Assembly (NCBI GenBank): GCA_028710605.1
Contig: JAQTTU010000016.1
Span: 1-55,676 of the forward strand
Reading direction: 5' to 3'
Origin: Sideroxydans sp.
Lineage (GTDB): Bacteria > Pseudomonadota > Gammaproteobacteria > Burkholderiales > Gallionellaceae
Length of the DNA stretch: 55,676 nt
The notes beneath the pieces are model-generated. The model did not search any database, had not been told where the DNA came from, and saw only the letters and a list, made by a program, of their open reading frames with translations. This document shows, piece by piece, positions 15,229-24,572 of the stretch. Each line of letters opens with the position of its first letter. Within the stretch, counting starts at the first letter, position 1. The translations under genes and the position numbers were made by a program.

Positions 15229-15274
15229 GTAGGTCGGGTTTTAACCCGACATGTCGGGCTGAAGCCCGACCTAC
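15229..15274. repeat. 46-base GTAGGTCGGG palindrome after hynL
   Basis: GTAGGTCGGGTTTTAACCCG is followed by ACAT and then TGTCGGGCTGAAGCCCGACCTAC-like sequence. The outer arms (GTAGGTCGGG/CCCGACCTAC) pair, and each half is a smaller hairpin, so cruciform and double-hairpin folds are both possible. Same-length copies are at 16227-16272 and 52445-52490. Confidence 0.9.
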
Positions 15275-15288
15275 AAATACCGCGCCTC

Positions 15289-15364
15289 GTGAAGATGCCC
15301 GTCAATAGGCGATCTGCATGATGCGTTTATTGGAGATGCCCGTGTTTATTGGTCTGCGAGCAAA
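15289..15364. repeat. ATGCCCGTCAATAGGCGAT dispersed repeat, long copy
   Basis: The copy has two linked parts: GATGCCCGTCAATAGGCGAT, then GCATGATGCG, then GAGATGCCCGTGTTTATTGG with TCTGCGAGCAAAC. It fills the gap between the convergent hynL and ppsR genes, ending one base from the ppsR stop. Other copies are at 9288, 24416, 32556 (reverse), 51128, 52287 and 53580. Confidence 0.8.
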
Positions 15365-16183
15365 CTACATCCCCGACCGTTTCAACCCGGTCAAATGCAG
15401 CAATGTCGTGGCGATTTCTTCGACCGAGATGGTGGTTACGTCTAGGAACGGAATGTTGGCTTGCTTCATCAGTTTCTCCGCTTGGGCAATTTCGTGGCGG
15501 CAATTTTCCAGTGAAGCGTAGCGGCTGTTCGGCTTGCGTTCTGCGCGTATTTGCGCGAGGCGTTCCGGCTGTATGGTCAGGCCGTAGATTCGTTTGCGGT
15601 GGTGCTTGAGTGCAGAGGGCAACACGCCGTCGGAAAAATCTTCGGGCACCAGTGGATAGTTGGCGGAGAGGATGCCGAATTGCAGCGCGAGGTAGAGGCA
15701 GGTCGGGGTCTTGCCGCAGCGCGACACGCCGACCAGAATAATCTGCGCACTGCCGAGGTCGCGCGTGATGCCGCCGTCGTCGTGGTTCATCGCGTAGTTC
15801 ACCGCATCCATGCGCTCGGTGTAATGCAGCCCGGTGCCGTGCGATTTGCCGACGGCGTGCGAAGAAGGCATGCCCAGTTCGTTTTCCAGCGGCACGATAA
15901 AACTCTCGAACAGGTCGAGGATCAGCGCGTCGCTTTGTTCGATGATGTTGTGCACGGCGGGCAGAATCAATGTGCTGAACACGATGGGGCGTTCCCCGTC
16001 CGCCATCGACGCTTCGTTGATCTGCCGCACCGTGTCGCGCGCTTTTTCAATGGAATCGACAAACGGCAGCGTGACCTGCACAAACTGGATGCCGTCGAAC
16101 TGGCTCAACAAACTGCGCCCCAGTTTTTCCACCGTGATGGCGGTGCGGTCCGAAACAAAAAATGCAGTACGTTTTTTAGGCAT
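15365..16183 (-). CDS. ppsR: Phosphoenolpyruvate synthetase regulatory protein (PpsR/DUF299)
   Basis: The 272-residue bifunctional ADP-dependent kinase and pyrophosphorylase inactivates and reactivates PEP synthetase by threonine phosphorylation. It opens with the family start KRTAFFVSDRTAITVEKLG. The ADP-binding loop is VGVSRCGKTPTCLYLALQFG (near residues 150-170). ANYPLVPEDF and RKRIYGLTIQPERL follow. The partner ppsA, often adjacent, is not in the window. It lies downstream of the GGDEF/EAL gene on the same strand, with a 46-base palindrome between. Confidence 0.95.
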   Translation of the reverse strand: MPKKRTAFFVSDRTAITVEKLGRSLLSQFDGIQFVQVTLPFVDSIEKARDTVRQINEASMADGERPIVFSTLILPAVHNIIEQSDALILDLFESFIVPLENELGMPSSHAVGKSHGTGLHYTERMDAVNYAMNHDDGGITRDLGSAQIILVGVSRCGKTPTCLYLALQFGILSANYPLVPEDFSDGVLPSALKHHRKRIYGLTIQPERLAQIRAERKPNSRYASLENCRHEIAQAEKLMKQANIPFLDVTTISVEEIATTLLHLTGLKRSGM

Positions 16184-16226
16184 TATTTCCTGTTGAATAA
16201 ATAGTTGTCCGTAGATTTTGCAGTTC

Positions 16227-16272
16227 GTAGGTCGGGCTTTAGCCCGACATGTCGGGTTGAAACCCGACCTAC
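16227..16272. repeat. 46-base GTAGGTCGGG palindrome upstream of ppsR
   Basis: Same structure and exact length as the copy at 15229-15274, but with the two halves in the opposite order (GGGCTTTAGCCC first, GGGTTGAAACCC second), so it is inverted relative to that copy. Together the two copies flank ppsR. Confidence 0.9.
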
Positions 16273-16314
16273 AATCAATGTCCCGATCTGCGCGTTCGGA
16301 AATTTTACCATCGC

Positions 16315-19293
16315 CTATTTGCGCAGAAACGCTTCGAACTCGTCCGCCGGTAGCGGTTTACTGAAGTAGTAGCCCTGCACTTCATCGCAGCCTTGCAGGC
16401 GCAGGAAAGCCAGTTGCCCGGCGGTTTCCACGCCTTCGGCGATGGTGTGCATGCCCAGGCTGCTGGCCATGTTGATGATGGCGGTGACGATGGCTTTGTC
16501 GTCCGCGTCGTGCGTGATGTCGCGCACGAAGGACTGGTCTATTTTCAGTTTGTACACCTTGAACCGTTTCAAATAACTCAGCGAAGAATAGCCCGTGCCG
16601 AAATCGTCGATGGACATGCGGATACCGCATTCGTCCAGCTTGTCCATCACGGCGACGGCGGCCTGCGGGTCGTCCATGGTGACGGCTTCGGTCAGTTCCA
16701 GTTCCAGCAATTCGTGCGGCAGTTTCGCTTCATCCAGAATTCGCGTGACCATTTCCGGCAAGTTGGGGTGGCGGAACTGCGCGGCGGACAGATTCACCGC
16801 CATCATCATGCGCGGCAGGCCTTTGTCCATCCATTGCTTCAATTGCGCGGCGGCGGTGCGCAACACCCATTCGCCGATCTGGATGATCTGGCCGCTGGCC
16901 TCGGCGATGGGGATGAACTCGGCGGGCGAGATCATGCCCAGTTCGGGATGTTGCCAGCGCAGCAGCGCTTCCGCGCCGACGATGTGGCCGTCTTGCAGGG
17001 TGATTTGCGGCTGATAGTGCAGCCGCAATTCGTCGCGCGTCAGCGCATGGCGCAGCGCGTTGCCCAGTTGCAGGCTGCGCGCGGAATGAGTCTGCATCTC
17101 CTGCTTGAAGAAACGGAATCCGTTGTGGCTGTCCTGCTTGACGCGGTACATGGCGGTATCGGCATTCTTCAGCAGTGCCTCGAAATCCTCGCCGTCGTCG
17201 GGATAAATGGCGATACCGATGGAGGAGGTGATAATGAGTTCGTGCCCCTCGATCAGGCAGGGCTGGGAAACCATCTCAAGCAGTTTGGTCGCCACCAGTG
17301 CCGCGCCGTTCTCGTCGTTGCCCGGCAACACCAGAATAAATTCATCGCCGCCCAGCCGCGACACCGTGTCTTCATCGCGGATGTGCGCCTTCAGGCGCAG
17401 CGCGATCTCCATCAGTAACTGGTCGCCTATGCTGTGCCCCAGCGTGTCGTTGATGTCTTTGAAATGGTCGAGATCGAGGAACATCACAGCCATTTTTTCG
17501 CCGCTGCGCTGCGCCAGACTGTGCGCGTATTTGAAGCGTTCAGTCAGCAGGCTGCGGTTGGGCAGGCCGGTCAGTTGATCGAAATGCGCCAGATTCTGGA
17601 TGCGCTCTTCAGCCAGCCGCTTGTCGGTGATGTTTTCCTTGATCGCCAGATAGTTGGTGATCTTCCCGTCCGCCTGCCGCACCGGCGAGATGATGGCCGA
17701 CTCGATGTATTCGCTGCCGTCCTTGTTCCGGTTGATGAGTTCGCCGCGCCAGGTTTCGCCCCGCGTCAGATGCGCCCACATGTCATCGTAAGTCGCCTTG
17801 GGCGTTTTGCCGGATTGCAGCATGCGCGGATTCTGCCCGATCGCTTCGTCCATAGTGAAGCCGGAAACCTGGCTGAAATTTGCATTGGCGTATTCGATTC
17901 TGGCATCCAGATCGGTGATGACGATGGTGTTGGGGCTTTGCTCCACGGCCAGCGAAAGTTTGCGCAACTTGTCTTCCGCGAGATCGCGTTCGGCGATGCG
18001 ATGTTCCAGTTGCGCCGTATGCAGTTCGATGGCTTGGAACAGTTGCGCATTGTTGGCGGCTATGGCGCAGAAATTGGCCAGCGTGCGGCACACGCCCAAT
18101 TTGCTCGCGCCGATTTCCACTGTTTGTTTCGCACTGGTAACGGTCAATATCCCCAACACTTTATCGCCCACCAGCAAGGGCAGGAACAGTGCAGTGCGCA
18201 GGCTGAACATTTCGGCCATATAACGTTCGGCAGCAGAGAGTTCGGCAATTTGCATGTCGGGCAATAATACGAACTCGCGGCTGTTTATCGTCTGCATGAT
18301 GTGCGGGTAATCCGCCAGCGGCGGATTGCGCAATGCTTCCGGGTAGGAGGCCGGCAGCGGCGGCGCGACAGCCCACAAGCGCATCCTGTCGTCATTCAGC
18401 AGATAGACGGCCGAGTATTGCATCCGGGTCAGTTGGATGATGCTTTCCGCCGTGGTCTGGAGCAGACTTTTCAAATCGAGCGAAGAGATCAGTTGCTGGC
18501 TGACCTCCAGCAGTGTGGACATGTTTTCGGATTGCGAATGAATTTGCTCGTCCGCCTGCTGTTGCAGCAACTCGTCCGCGAACCGATCCAGCGCAAAACT
18601 GATGTCTGCGCCCATTTCCAGCAACAGGTTCTGTTCGGCTGTATCAAACGCACTGACCTGATCGGCATACAGCGTGAGCGCGCCGACAACGCCGCCTTTG
18701 CGGCGCAAGGGAATCGAGGCGGATGCTTTCCAGCCGAACTGCGCGCCATGTTCGTGCCAGACGGTTGTCGTCTGATCGCGCTGAAAATCCTGGCACCAGA
18801 CAGGCCTATCTTCGCGGATGGCCGTTCCGGTCGGGCCGCGTCCGGCGGGTTCGCCAGCATCAACCGAGATGCGAATTTCTTGCAGATAGTCGATGCCCGC
18901 ACCATAAGATGCGACGGGTGTCACCCGTTTCCCGCCATCGTCCAGCATGCCTATCCACGCCATTTTCATGCCGCCGAACTGCACCGCGTCGCGGCAAACG
19001 GCTGAGAATAATTCGGCGGGGCTTTTGCTGCGTACGATGGCTTTGTTGCACTGGCTCAGCGCCTCGTACAGTTTGCTCTGACGTTGCAGAGCAGCGTGCC
19101 AGCGATGCAGCAACAGATAGAGCAGGGCGCTGGTGATGGCGACAAAAGCCAGCCCTTTGCCCATTTCGATGAGTGACTGGGTATGGGAATCGGCGACCGT
19201 GATGGTCAGCAGGTAGCCCGACAGGATTATCCACAGCGCGGCAAAAACCGCGTAGCGAAGAGTGACTCCGGCTGGGGTGTTCTTGTCTGACAT
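16315..19293 (-). CDS. GAF-PAS-GGDEF-EAL c-di-GMP signalling protein
   Basis: The 992-residue inner-membrane protein has two N-terminal helices (about residues 11-30 and 45-65). A GAF domain follows (about 80-235), then a second GAF (about 265-440), a PAS with PAC (about 460-580), a GGDEF (about 590-750) and an EAL (about 760-990). The cyclase motif is RLGGDEFILVLPG, preceded by RDED (inhibitory-site spacing). The phosphodiesterase motifs VGAEALLRW, AVNLSAAQF, ELELTEAV, DDFGTGYSSL, KIDQSF and AEGVET are intact. It could make or degrade c-di-GMP. I chose ATG 19293 (MSDKNTPAG); an in-frame start 56 codons earlier lacks support. Confidence 0.93.
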   Translation of the reverse strand: MSDKNTPAGVTLRYAVFAALWIILSGYLLTITVADSHTQSLIEMGKGLAFVAITSALLYLLLHRWHAALQRQSKLYEALSQCNKAIVRSKSPAELFSAVCRDAVQFGGMKMAWIGMLDDGGKRVTPVASYGAGIDYLQEIRISVDAGEPAGRGPTGTAIREDRPVWCQDFQRDQTTTVWHEHGAQFGWKASASIPLRRKGGVVGALTLYADQVSAFDTAEQNLLLEMGADISFALDRFADELLQQQADEQIHSQSENMSTLLEVSQQLISSLDLKSLLQTTAESIIQLTRMQYSAVYLLNDDRMRLWAVAPPLPASYPEALRNPPLADYPHIMQTINSREFVLLPDMQIAELSAAERYMAEMFSLRTALFLPLLVGDKVLGILTVTSAKQTVEIGASKLGVCRTLANFCAIAANNAQLFQAIELHTAQLEHRIAERDLAEDKLRKLSLAVEQSPNTIVITDLDARIEYANANFSQVSGFTMDEAIGQNPRMLQSGKTPKATYDDMWAHLTRGETWRGELINRNKDGSEYIESAIISPVRQADGKITNYLAIKENITDKRLAEERIQNLAHFDQLTGLPNRSLLTERFKYAHSLAQRSGEKMAVMFLDLDHFKDINDTLGHSIGDQLLMEIALRLKAHIRDEDTVSRLGGDEFILVLPGNDENGAALVATKLLEMVSQPCLIEGHELIITSSIGIAIYPDDGEDFEALLKNADTAMYRVKQDSHNGFRFFKQEMQTHSARSLQLGNALRHALTRDELRLHYQPQITLQDGHIVGAEALLRWQHPELGMISPAEFIPIAEASGQIIQIGEWVLRTAAAQLKQWMDKGLPRMMMAVNLSAAQFRHPNLPEMVTRILDEAKLPHELLELELTEAVTMDDPQAAVAVMDKLDECGIRMSIDDFGTGYSSLSYLKRFKVYKLKIDQSFVRDITHDADDKAIVTAIINMASSLGMHTIAEGVETAGQLAFLRLQGCDEVQGYYFSKPLPADEFEAFLRK

Positions 19294-19476
19294 TTCACGA
19301 GCCTCTTCGTTGAACCGCCACACAAAACAATTGCGGTCGAATGTGCTGATTTTCCAACAATCTGCCATGAATGGGAATAAAAAATAATCGGTGCAGAAAG
19401 CGACTGTTGCAACAAATGATTTGAGTGTATAAGTCGGATGAAGCCAATATCCAATTTGCATGAATCGGAGAGAATC

Positions 19477-20373
19477 GTGAAGTGGCGCATCGTGTTTATT
19501 GTTGCATTACTGCTCATCGCTTGCGGCAGGCAACAGGAAGAAACCTATCAGCCCGCATTCTCGACACACGCTGCGGATGTGCGGGAAGAATACGTGGTCG
19601 GCATCCATCCGCTGCACAACCCCAAACGCCTGCTCGAAGTGTATGGCCCGGTCATTGATTATCTGAATTCCAATCTCCCGCAAACGCACTTCCGGCTGGA
19701 GGCTTCGCGCAACTACGAAGAATTTGACAAAAAGTTGTACAGCGGCCATTTCGATTTCGCCATGCCCAATCCCTATCAGACCGTGCGTTCGCTCAACTCC
19801 GGCTACCGCGTATTCGGCAAGATGGGCGACGACGACATGTTTCGCGGCATCATCCTGGTGCGCAAAGACAGTGGCATCCAGAAGGTGGCCGATCTCAAAG
19901 GCAAGAAGGTGTCTTATCCCGCGCTGACCGCGTTGGCGGCAACCATGATGCCGCAATATTATTTGCACACGCACGGCCTCGACGTGAACCGCGACATCGA
20001 AAATCTGTACGTCGGTTCGCAGGAATCTTCCATCATGAATGTGCTGCGCGGCCATGTGGCGGCGGGGGCGACGTGGCCCGTGCCGTGGAAAACTTTTCAA
20101 GAGGAGCATCCCGAACTGGCCGCGCAACTGGAAGTGAAATGGCAGACCGGAACGTTGCCGAACAACGGCTGGGTGGTGCGCAAGGATATTGCGCCCGAAC
20201 TGGCAAACGAAGTCGGCAAGTTGCTGGTCGGATTGGATGCGACGGAAAACGGGCGCGCCATGTTGCGGCATCTGGGCATTACTCATTTCGAGCGCGCCAC
20301 GGATGAAACCTATAAACCCGTGTTGAATTACCTGAAAGAATTTTCCTCCACCGTGCGGCATATCGAATACTGA
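19477..20373 (+). CDS. PhnD-like periplasmic substrate-binding lipoprotein
   Basis: The 298-residue protein belongs to the phosphate/phosphite/phosphonate-type binding family. I prefer the GTG at 19477, which has GGAG six bases upstream and directly gives a lipoprotein signal, ending in LLLIAC with lipidated Cys16. An ATG at 19438 adds 13 non-signal residues. Family segments include VGIHPLHNPKRLLEVYGPVI, HFDFAMPNPYQT, VADLKGKKVSYP and GATWPVPW. No transporter permease is nearby. Its stop overlaps the start of a diguanylate cyclase (TGATG), so it more likely serves as the sensory partner of that cyclase than as an uptake component. Confidence 0.88.
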   Translation: MKWRIVFIVALLLIACGRQQEETYQPAFSTHAADVREEYVVGIHPLHNPKRLLEVYGPVIDYLNSNLPQTHFRLEASRNYEEFDKKLYSGHFDFAMPNPYQTVRSLNSGYRVFGKMGDDDMFRGIILVRKDSGIQKVADLKGKKVSYPALTALAATMMPQYYLHTHGLDVNRDIENLYVGSQESSIMNVLRGHVAAGATWPVPWKTFQEEHPELAAQLEVKWQTGTLPNNGWVVRKDIAPELANEVGKLLVGLDATENGRAMLRHLGITHFERATDETYKPVLNYLKEFSSTVRHIEY

Positions 20374-22079
20374 TGAATCCCGGCAAATACCTCAGCGCGC
20401 TATGGCGCGGCTCAATACGCAGGCAGCTTGTGCTGAGTTTCGCGCTGTCTTCGCTTGCCCTGATGTCGGGCTTCGGTTATCTGATATTTGAACAGCAACG
20501 CGTTGCGCTGTACCAGGCTTCGGAAGAGCGGGCGACTTCGCTGGCGCACGCGCTTTCCATCAGCGGCACCTCGTGGGCGATGGCGAACGACCTCGCGGGC
20601 TTGCAGGAAGTGGTGCAGGGCTTCGCCAATACGCCCGATCTGCGGCGCGCCTTTTTCCTGAACCCGCATGGCGAAGTGCTGGCCTCGACCAACCAGAGCG
20701 AAGTGGGTTTTTTCCTGACGGATGCGGTGAGCCGCAACATGCTGGCCTCTACCGCCGCAGATAGCGTCGTGCTGATGGAACAGCGCAACCTGATCGTGGT
20801 CGCCCATCCGGTTCTGGCAGATGGGGCCCGGTTGGGCTGGGTGCGGGTGGAAATGTCGCGCGATACGGCGAATGCCAACTTGTCATCGCTTGCCTCGGTG
20901 GTGTTCGGGTTTGTGCTGCTTTCGGTGCTGGCGGTCTCGTTGGTCGCCTTTGCCCTGGCCCACCGGTTGACGCTGGGTTTGCATCACCTGATGCGGGTCA
21001 CCGCCACCGTGGAACAGGGCGGCGAGAAGCCGCGTGCGGATGTCGGGCGCAAAGATGAAATCGGCGTGTTGGCGCGCCATCTGGACCGCATGCTGGATAC
21101 GCTTGGGCGGCAAAAAAATGTGATCGAAGAAAGCGAAGCCAATTACCGTTTTCTGGCCGAAAACATTTCGGATGTGATCTGGATTGTCAATCTCGATACC
21201 AACCGCTGGGTGTATATCAGTCCGCCGGTCGAAAAATTGCTCGGCTACACCGTGGCGCAGATCAAGGCGCAACCCACCGACTATTTGCTGTCGCCCCTGT
21301 CGCAGGCGGACATTAAAGAACGGATCGTCGAACGCGTTAAAGTTTTCAGGAGCGGCGAGGATGGCGATCATGTTTACACCGATGAAGTGCAGCAGCGGCG
21401 CAGCGATGGCTCCATGGTGTGGACCGAGGTGACGACCCGTATCGCCCGCGATGTGCAAGGCAAAATGATCCTGTTGGGGGTAACGCGCGACATCGATGAG
21501 CGGATGAAGGCGGATGAGCAAATCCGCAATCTGGCTTTTTACGATCCCTTGACGCAACTGCCGAACCGGCGCTTGCTGATGGATCGTTTCGGCCTGGTCA
21601 TCTCCGCCTGCAAGCGCAACCATCGCTACGCGGCATTGATGTTCATCGACCTGGACAATTTCAAGCCGCTCAACGACGAGCACGGCCACGATATGGGGGA
21701 TATTTTGCTGGCGGACGTGGCGCAGCGCATTGCCGGTTGCGTGCGCGAAGTCGATACCGTGGCACGTTTCGGCGGCGACGAGTTCGTGGTGATACTGAGC
21801 GAACTGGATGCCGACAAAAATATATCAAAGACGCAAGCCATGGGGGTGGCCGATAAAATTCGCCGGATGTTGGGCGAACCTTACCGCTTGTCGGCATCGC
21901 ACGAGGGAGCGGAGAAGCCGTGTCTGGTCGAACATCGTTGCACTGCCAGCATAGGCGTGGTGCTGTTCAATAGCCGCGACAACTCGCCGGACGATTTGCT
22001 CAGGCTGGCCGATAACGCGATGTATAGAGCCAAAATGAGCGGGCGCAACCGGGTGCATTTCGCCGAAACATCCCAATAG
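20373..22079 (+). CDS. Membrane diguanylate cyclase with periplasmic sensor, HAMP and PAS
   Basis: The 568-residue protein has a first helix (about residues 17-42), a periplasmic domain (43-168), a second helix (about 172-195), a HAMP-like linker (195-250), a PAS/PAC (about 255-385) and a GGDEF domain. The motif is RFGGDEFVVI, with REVD five residues before it as an inhibitory site. It therefore probably makes c-di-GMP. It is coupled by a one-base overlap to the PhnD-like lipoprotein, which could dock on the periplasmic domain. Its GGDEF domain closely resembles that of the 25717-26922 protein, including an extra loop before CTASIGVVLF. Confidence 0.93.
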   Translation: MNPGKYLSALWRGSIRRQLVLSFALSSLALMSGFGYLIFEQQRVALYQASEERATSLAHALSISGTSWAMANDLAGLQEVVQGFANTPDLRRAFFLNPHGEVLASTNQSEVGFFLTDAVSRNMLASTAADSVVLMEQRNLIVVAHPVLADGARLGWVRVEMSRDTANANLSSLASVVFGFVLLSVLAVSLVAFALAHRLTLGLHHLMRVTATVEQGGEKPRADVGRKDEIGVLARHLDRMLDTLGRQKNVIEESEANYRFLAENISDVIWIVNLDTNRWVYISPPVEKLLGYTVAQIKAQPTDYLLSPLSQADIKERIVERVKVFRSGEDGDHVYTDEVQQRRSDGSMVWTEVTTRIARDVQGKMILLGVTRDIDERMKADEQIRNLAFYDPLTQLPNRRLLMDRFGLVISACKRNHRYAALMFIDLDNFKPLNDEHGHDMGDILLADVAQRIAGCVREVDTVARFGGDEFVVILSELDADKNISKTQAMGVADKIRRMLGEPYRLSASHEGAEKPCLVEHRCTASIGVVLFNSRDNSPDDLLRLADNAMYRAKMSGRNRVHFAETSQ

Positions 22080-22101
22080 TTGCCCGCAAATTTAAGCCGT
22101 T

Positions 22102-22127
22102 GTAGGTGCGAATTTATTCGCACCTAC
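22102..22127. repeat. Short GTAGGTGCGAAT palindrome
   Basis: GTAGGTGCGAAT, a two-base centre, then ATTCGCACCTAC: a near-perfect 26-base palindrome 22 bases after the diguanylate cyclase stop. It is the minimal form of the family seen at 7451 and 55484. It could form a terminator-like hairpin but has no strong T run. Confidence 0.85.
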
Positions 22128-22187
22128 ATTCCACACAACTGCATTTTTTCGCTGAAATATAGTCGTCATATCAAAAGCAAGGCTCTG

Positions 22188-22196
22188 TGCTAGAAT
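22188..22196 (+). promoter_or_regulatory. Extended -10 promoter candidate for typA
   Basis: TGCTAGAAT at 22188-22196 gives an extended -10 (TGn) joined to TAGAAT, 34 bases before the typA start. The -35 region (ATATCA at 22168-22173) is poor, which extended -10 promoters tolerate. Confidence 0.45.
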
Positions 22197-22230
22197 GCGC
22201 GCCCTTCGATTTCAGTACAGGTAGTACACC

Positions 22231-24063
22231 ATGTCCCGCGCTCTCCGCAACATCGCCATCATTGCCCACGTTGACCACGGCAAGACCACACTGGTTGACC
22301 AATTACTGCGCCAGTCCGGCACCTTCCGCGCCAACCAGAAAATGGAAATCCGCGTGATGGATAACAACGATCTGGAAAAAGAGCGCGGCATCACGATTCT
22401 GGCGAAGAACACCGCCATCGAATACGAAGGCACGCACATCAACATCGTTGACACACCGGGACACGCCGACTTCGGCGGCGAGGTGGAACGCGTGCTGGGT
22501 ATGGTGAACGGCGTGCTGCTGCTGGTGGATGCGGTGGAAGGCCCGATGCCGCAAACGCGCTTCGTGACCAAGAAAGCGCTGGCGCTGGGGCTGAAGCCCA
22601 TCGTTGTGATCAATAAAATTGACCGTCCCGGTTCGCGTCCAGACTGGGTGCTGAACCAGACCTTCGATCTGTTCGACAAGCTGGGCGCGACCGACGAACA
22701 GCTCGACTTCCCCGTAATTTATGCTTCCGGCCTGAACGGCTGGGCTTGCATGGATTTGAAAGATGCGCCATCCAACGGCGGCGCTGCTGCCGACATGAAG
22801 CCGCTGTTCGATACTGTGTTGAAACACGTGCCGACACCTCCGGGCGACCCGGAAGCGCCGCTGCAACTGCAACTGGCCGCACTGGACTATTCCACCTTTA
22901 CCGGACGCTTGGGTATTGGCCGCGTGTTGAACGGCCGTATCAAACCCGGCCAGAACGTGGTGGTGATGAACCACGAGAATCAAGTCAGTTCCGGCCGTAT
23001 CAACCAGGTGCTGGGCTTTCAGGGGCTGGAGCGCATACAAGTGGAAAGCGCCGAAGCGGGCGACATCATCATTATTTCCGGTCTGGACGAGATCGGTATC
23101 GGTGTCACCATTTGCGACAAGGACAATCCTGTCGGCCTGCCCATGCTGACCGTGGATGAGCCGACATTGACCATGGACTTCATGGTCAACAGTTCGCCGT
23201 TGGCGGGCACGGAAGGCAAGTTCGTTTCCAGCCGTCAGATCCGCGATCGCCTCAACAAGGAATTGCTGACCAACGTGGCGTTGAAGGTTGAAGATACCGC
23301 CGATGCCGATGTGTTCCGCGTCTCCGGTCGCGGCGAATTGCACCTGACCATTTTGCTGGAAACCATGCGCCGCGAAGGCTTCGAGCTGGCTGTGGGAAAA
23401 CCGCGCGTGGTCTATAAGGAAATCAACGGCGAAAAATGCGAGCCGTATGAAAACCTGAGCATCGACCTGGAAGACGGCCATCAGGGTGCGGTAATGGAAG
23501 AGATCGGTCGCCGTCGCGGCGAATTGACCAACATGGAATCCGACGGACAGGGGCGCACACGTCTGGAATACCATATTCCTGCACGCGGCCTGATCGGCTT
23601 CCAGTCCGATTTCATGACCATGACACGTGGCACCGGCCTCATCAGCCACGTGTTCGACGATTACGGTCCGGTCAAAGCCGACTTGCCCGGTCGCCACAAC
23701 GGCGTGCTGATCTCGGCGGAAGACGGCGAAGCGGTGGCCTACGCCTTGTGGAATTTGGAAGATCGCGGACGCATGTTCGTGGTGCCCGGCGACAAGTTGT
23801 ACGAAGGCATGATTATCGGCATTCACACCCGCGACAACGACCTCAACGTCAACCCGATCAAGGGCAAGAAGCTCACCAACGTGCGCGCGTCCGGCACCGA
23901 CGAAGCGGTGCGTTTGACCACCGCAATCAAACTGACGCTGGAGTCCGCCGTCGAATTTATCGACGACGACGAACTGGTGGAACTGACACCGAAGTCCATC
24001 CGCATCCGCAAACGTTACCTGAAAGAATTCGACCGCAAGAAAGCGATGCGCGCGGCGGATTGA
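22231..24063 (+). CDS. typA: Translational GTPase TypA/BipA
   Basis: The 610-residue ribosome-associated GTPase is involved in 50S assembly and stress adaptation. G motifs are [10 protein letters not shown] (residues about 10-19), [13 protein letters not shown] and [17 protein letters not shown]-like domains follow, and the C-terminal BipA-specific region holds [11 protein letters not shown] and [11 protein letters not shown]. Length and domain order are those of the family. It stands alone, with a promoter candidate upstream and a strong terminator 24 bases after the stop. Confidence 0.98.
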   Translation: MSRALRNIAIIAHVDHGKTTLVDQLLRQSGTFRANQKMEIRVMDNNDLEKERGITILAKNTAIEYEGTHINIVDTPGHADFGGEVERVLGMVNGVLLLVDAVEGPMPQTRFVTKKALALGLKPIVVINKIDRPGSRPDWVLNQTFDLFDKLGATDEQLDFPVIYASGLNGWACMDLKDAPSNGGAAADMKPLFDTVLKHVPTPPGDPEAPLQLQLAALDYSTFTGRLGIGRVLNGRIKPGQNVVVMNHENQVSSGRINQVLGFQGLERIQVESAEAGDIIIISGLDEIGIGVTICDKDNPVGLPMLTVDEPTLTMDFMVNSSPLAGTEGKFVSSRQIRDRLNKELLTNVALKVEDTADADVFRVSGRGELHLTILLETMRREGFELAVGKPRVVYKEINGEKCEPYENLSIDLEDGHQGAVMEEIGRRRGELTNMESDGQGRTRLEYHIPARGLIGFQSDFMTMTRGTGLISHVFDDYGPVKADLPGRHNGVLISAEDGEAVAYALWNLEDRGRMFVVPGDKLYEGMIIGIHTRDNDLNVNPIKGKKLTNVRASGTDEAVRLTTAIKLTLESAVEFIDDDELVELTPKSIRIRKRYLKEFDRKKAMRAAD

Positions 24064-24086
24064 TTTTTGCCGCAACGGTAATATCG

Positions 24087-24118
24087 ACAAGGGACACTGC
24101 GGTGTCCCTTGTTATTTT
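24087..24118 (+). terminator. Rho-independent terminator of typA
   Basis: ACAAGGGACAC (24088-24098) pairs with GTGTCCCTTGT (24102-24112) around TGC-type loop bases, followed by TATTTT. The stem is 11 base pairs and it lies just after typA. Confidence 0.88.
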
Positions 24119-24370
24119 GCAGGTGCGAATTTATTCCATTTCTATTTCAATACTTGAATTTACTCCCTTCTCCCGCAGGCGGGAGAAGGGCTGGGGATGA
24201 GGGTCTATGCGCTGCAAATAACTGGCTTGCTCACCACGCCCCTCACCCTACCCCTCTCCCGCCTGCGGGAGAGGGAACTGATAGCAGCTGCAATTTCATT
24301 TCACTCTTGATCTGGAAATGGAATTATTCGCACATGACATTCAATTCGTGCGAATAAATTCGCACCTACG
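24119..24370. repeat. Nested repeat: CTCCC-type inverted repeat inside a split GTGCGAAT palindrome
   Basis: The outer left arm is AGGTGCGAATTTATTCCATT (24121-24140). Outer right arms are GAAATGGAATTATTCGCAC (about 24314-24332) and GTGCGAATAAATTCGCACCTAC (about 24348-24369). Inside lies a CTCCC inverted repeat at 24163-24276, with arms around CTCCCGCAGGCGGGAG and CTCCCGCCTGCGGGAG. Together with the dispersed repeat that follows, this explains most of the 509-base gap between typA and the FIST gene. I see no gene in it. Confidence 0.82.
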
Positions 24371-24415
24371 CAATATCCGTCCCATCATTCGGACATGCCC
24401 GAAACTCCGCATCAA

Positions 24416-24475
24416 GCGGCGATCCGCGCGATGCGCTGCCTGAAGATGCCCGTATTTATTGGCTTGCGGGCAAGG
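24416..24475. repeat. Dispersed repeat copy upstream of the FIST gene
   Basis: The copy shows GCGGCGATCCGCGCGATGCG followed by GAAGATGCCCGTATTTATTGG and CTTGCGGGCAAGG (written in parts). It matches the second half of the copy at 15289-15364. It lies about 100 bases upstream of the FIST start, so it may overlap its promoter region. Confidence 0.72.
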
Positions 24476-24572
24476 TATATTTTGAAGCACGGCTTGTGTA
24501 AGGAAATCCAGATAGGTCTATACTGGTTTGCAGCGTTGCCAAAGAGCGATTTGCAACAGGGAGGAAGAAATC

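Noticed and set aside
22102-22127. Short palindrome as intrinsic terminator of the diguanylate cyclase
   Set aside because: The hairpin is strong but lacks a downstream T run, and the same sequence occurs in places that are not gene ends on that strand. It is listed only as a repeat.
22303-24090. 595-codon minus-strand open frame across typA
   Set aside because: Antisense shadow of typA; composition (His/Gln/Val-rich) and absence of domains are typical of such shadows.
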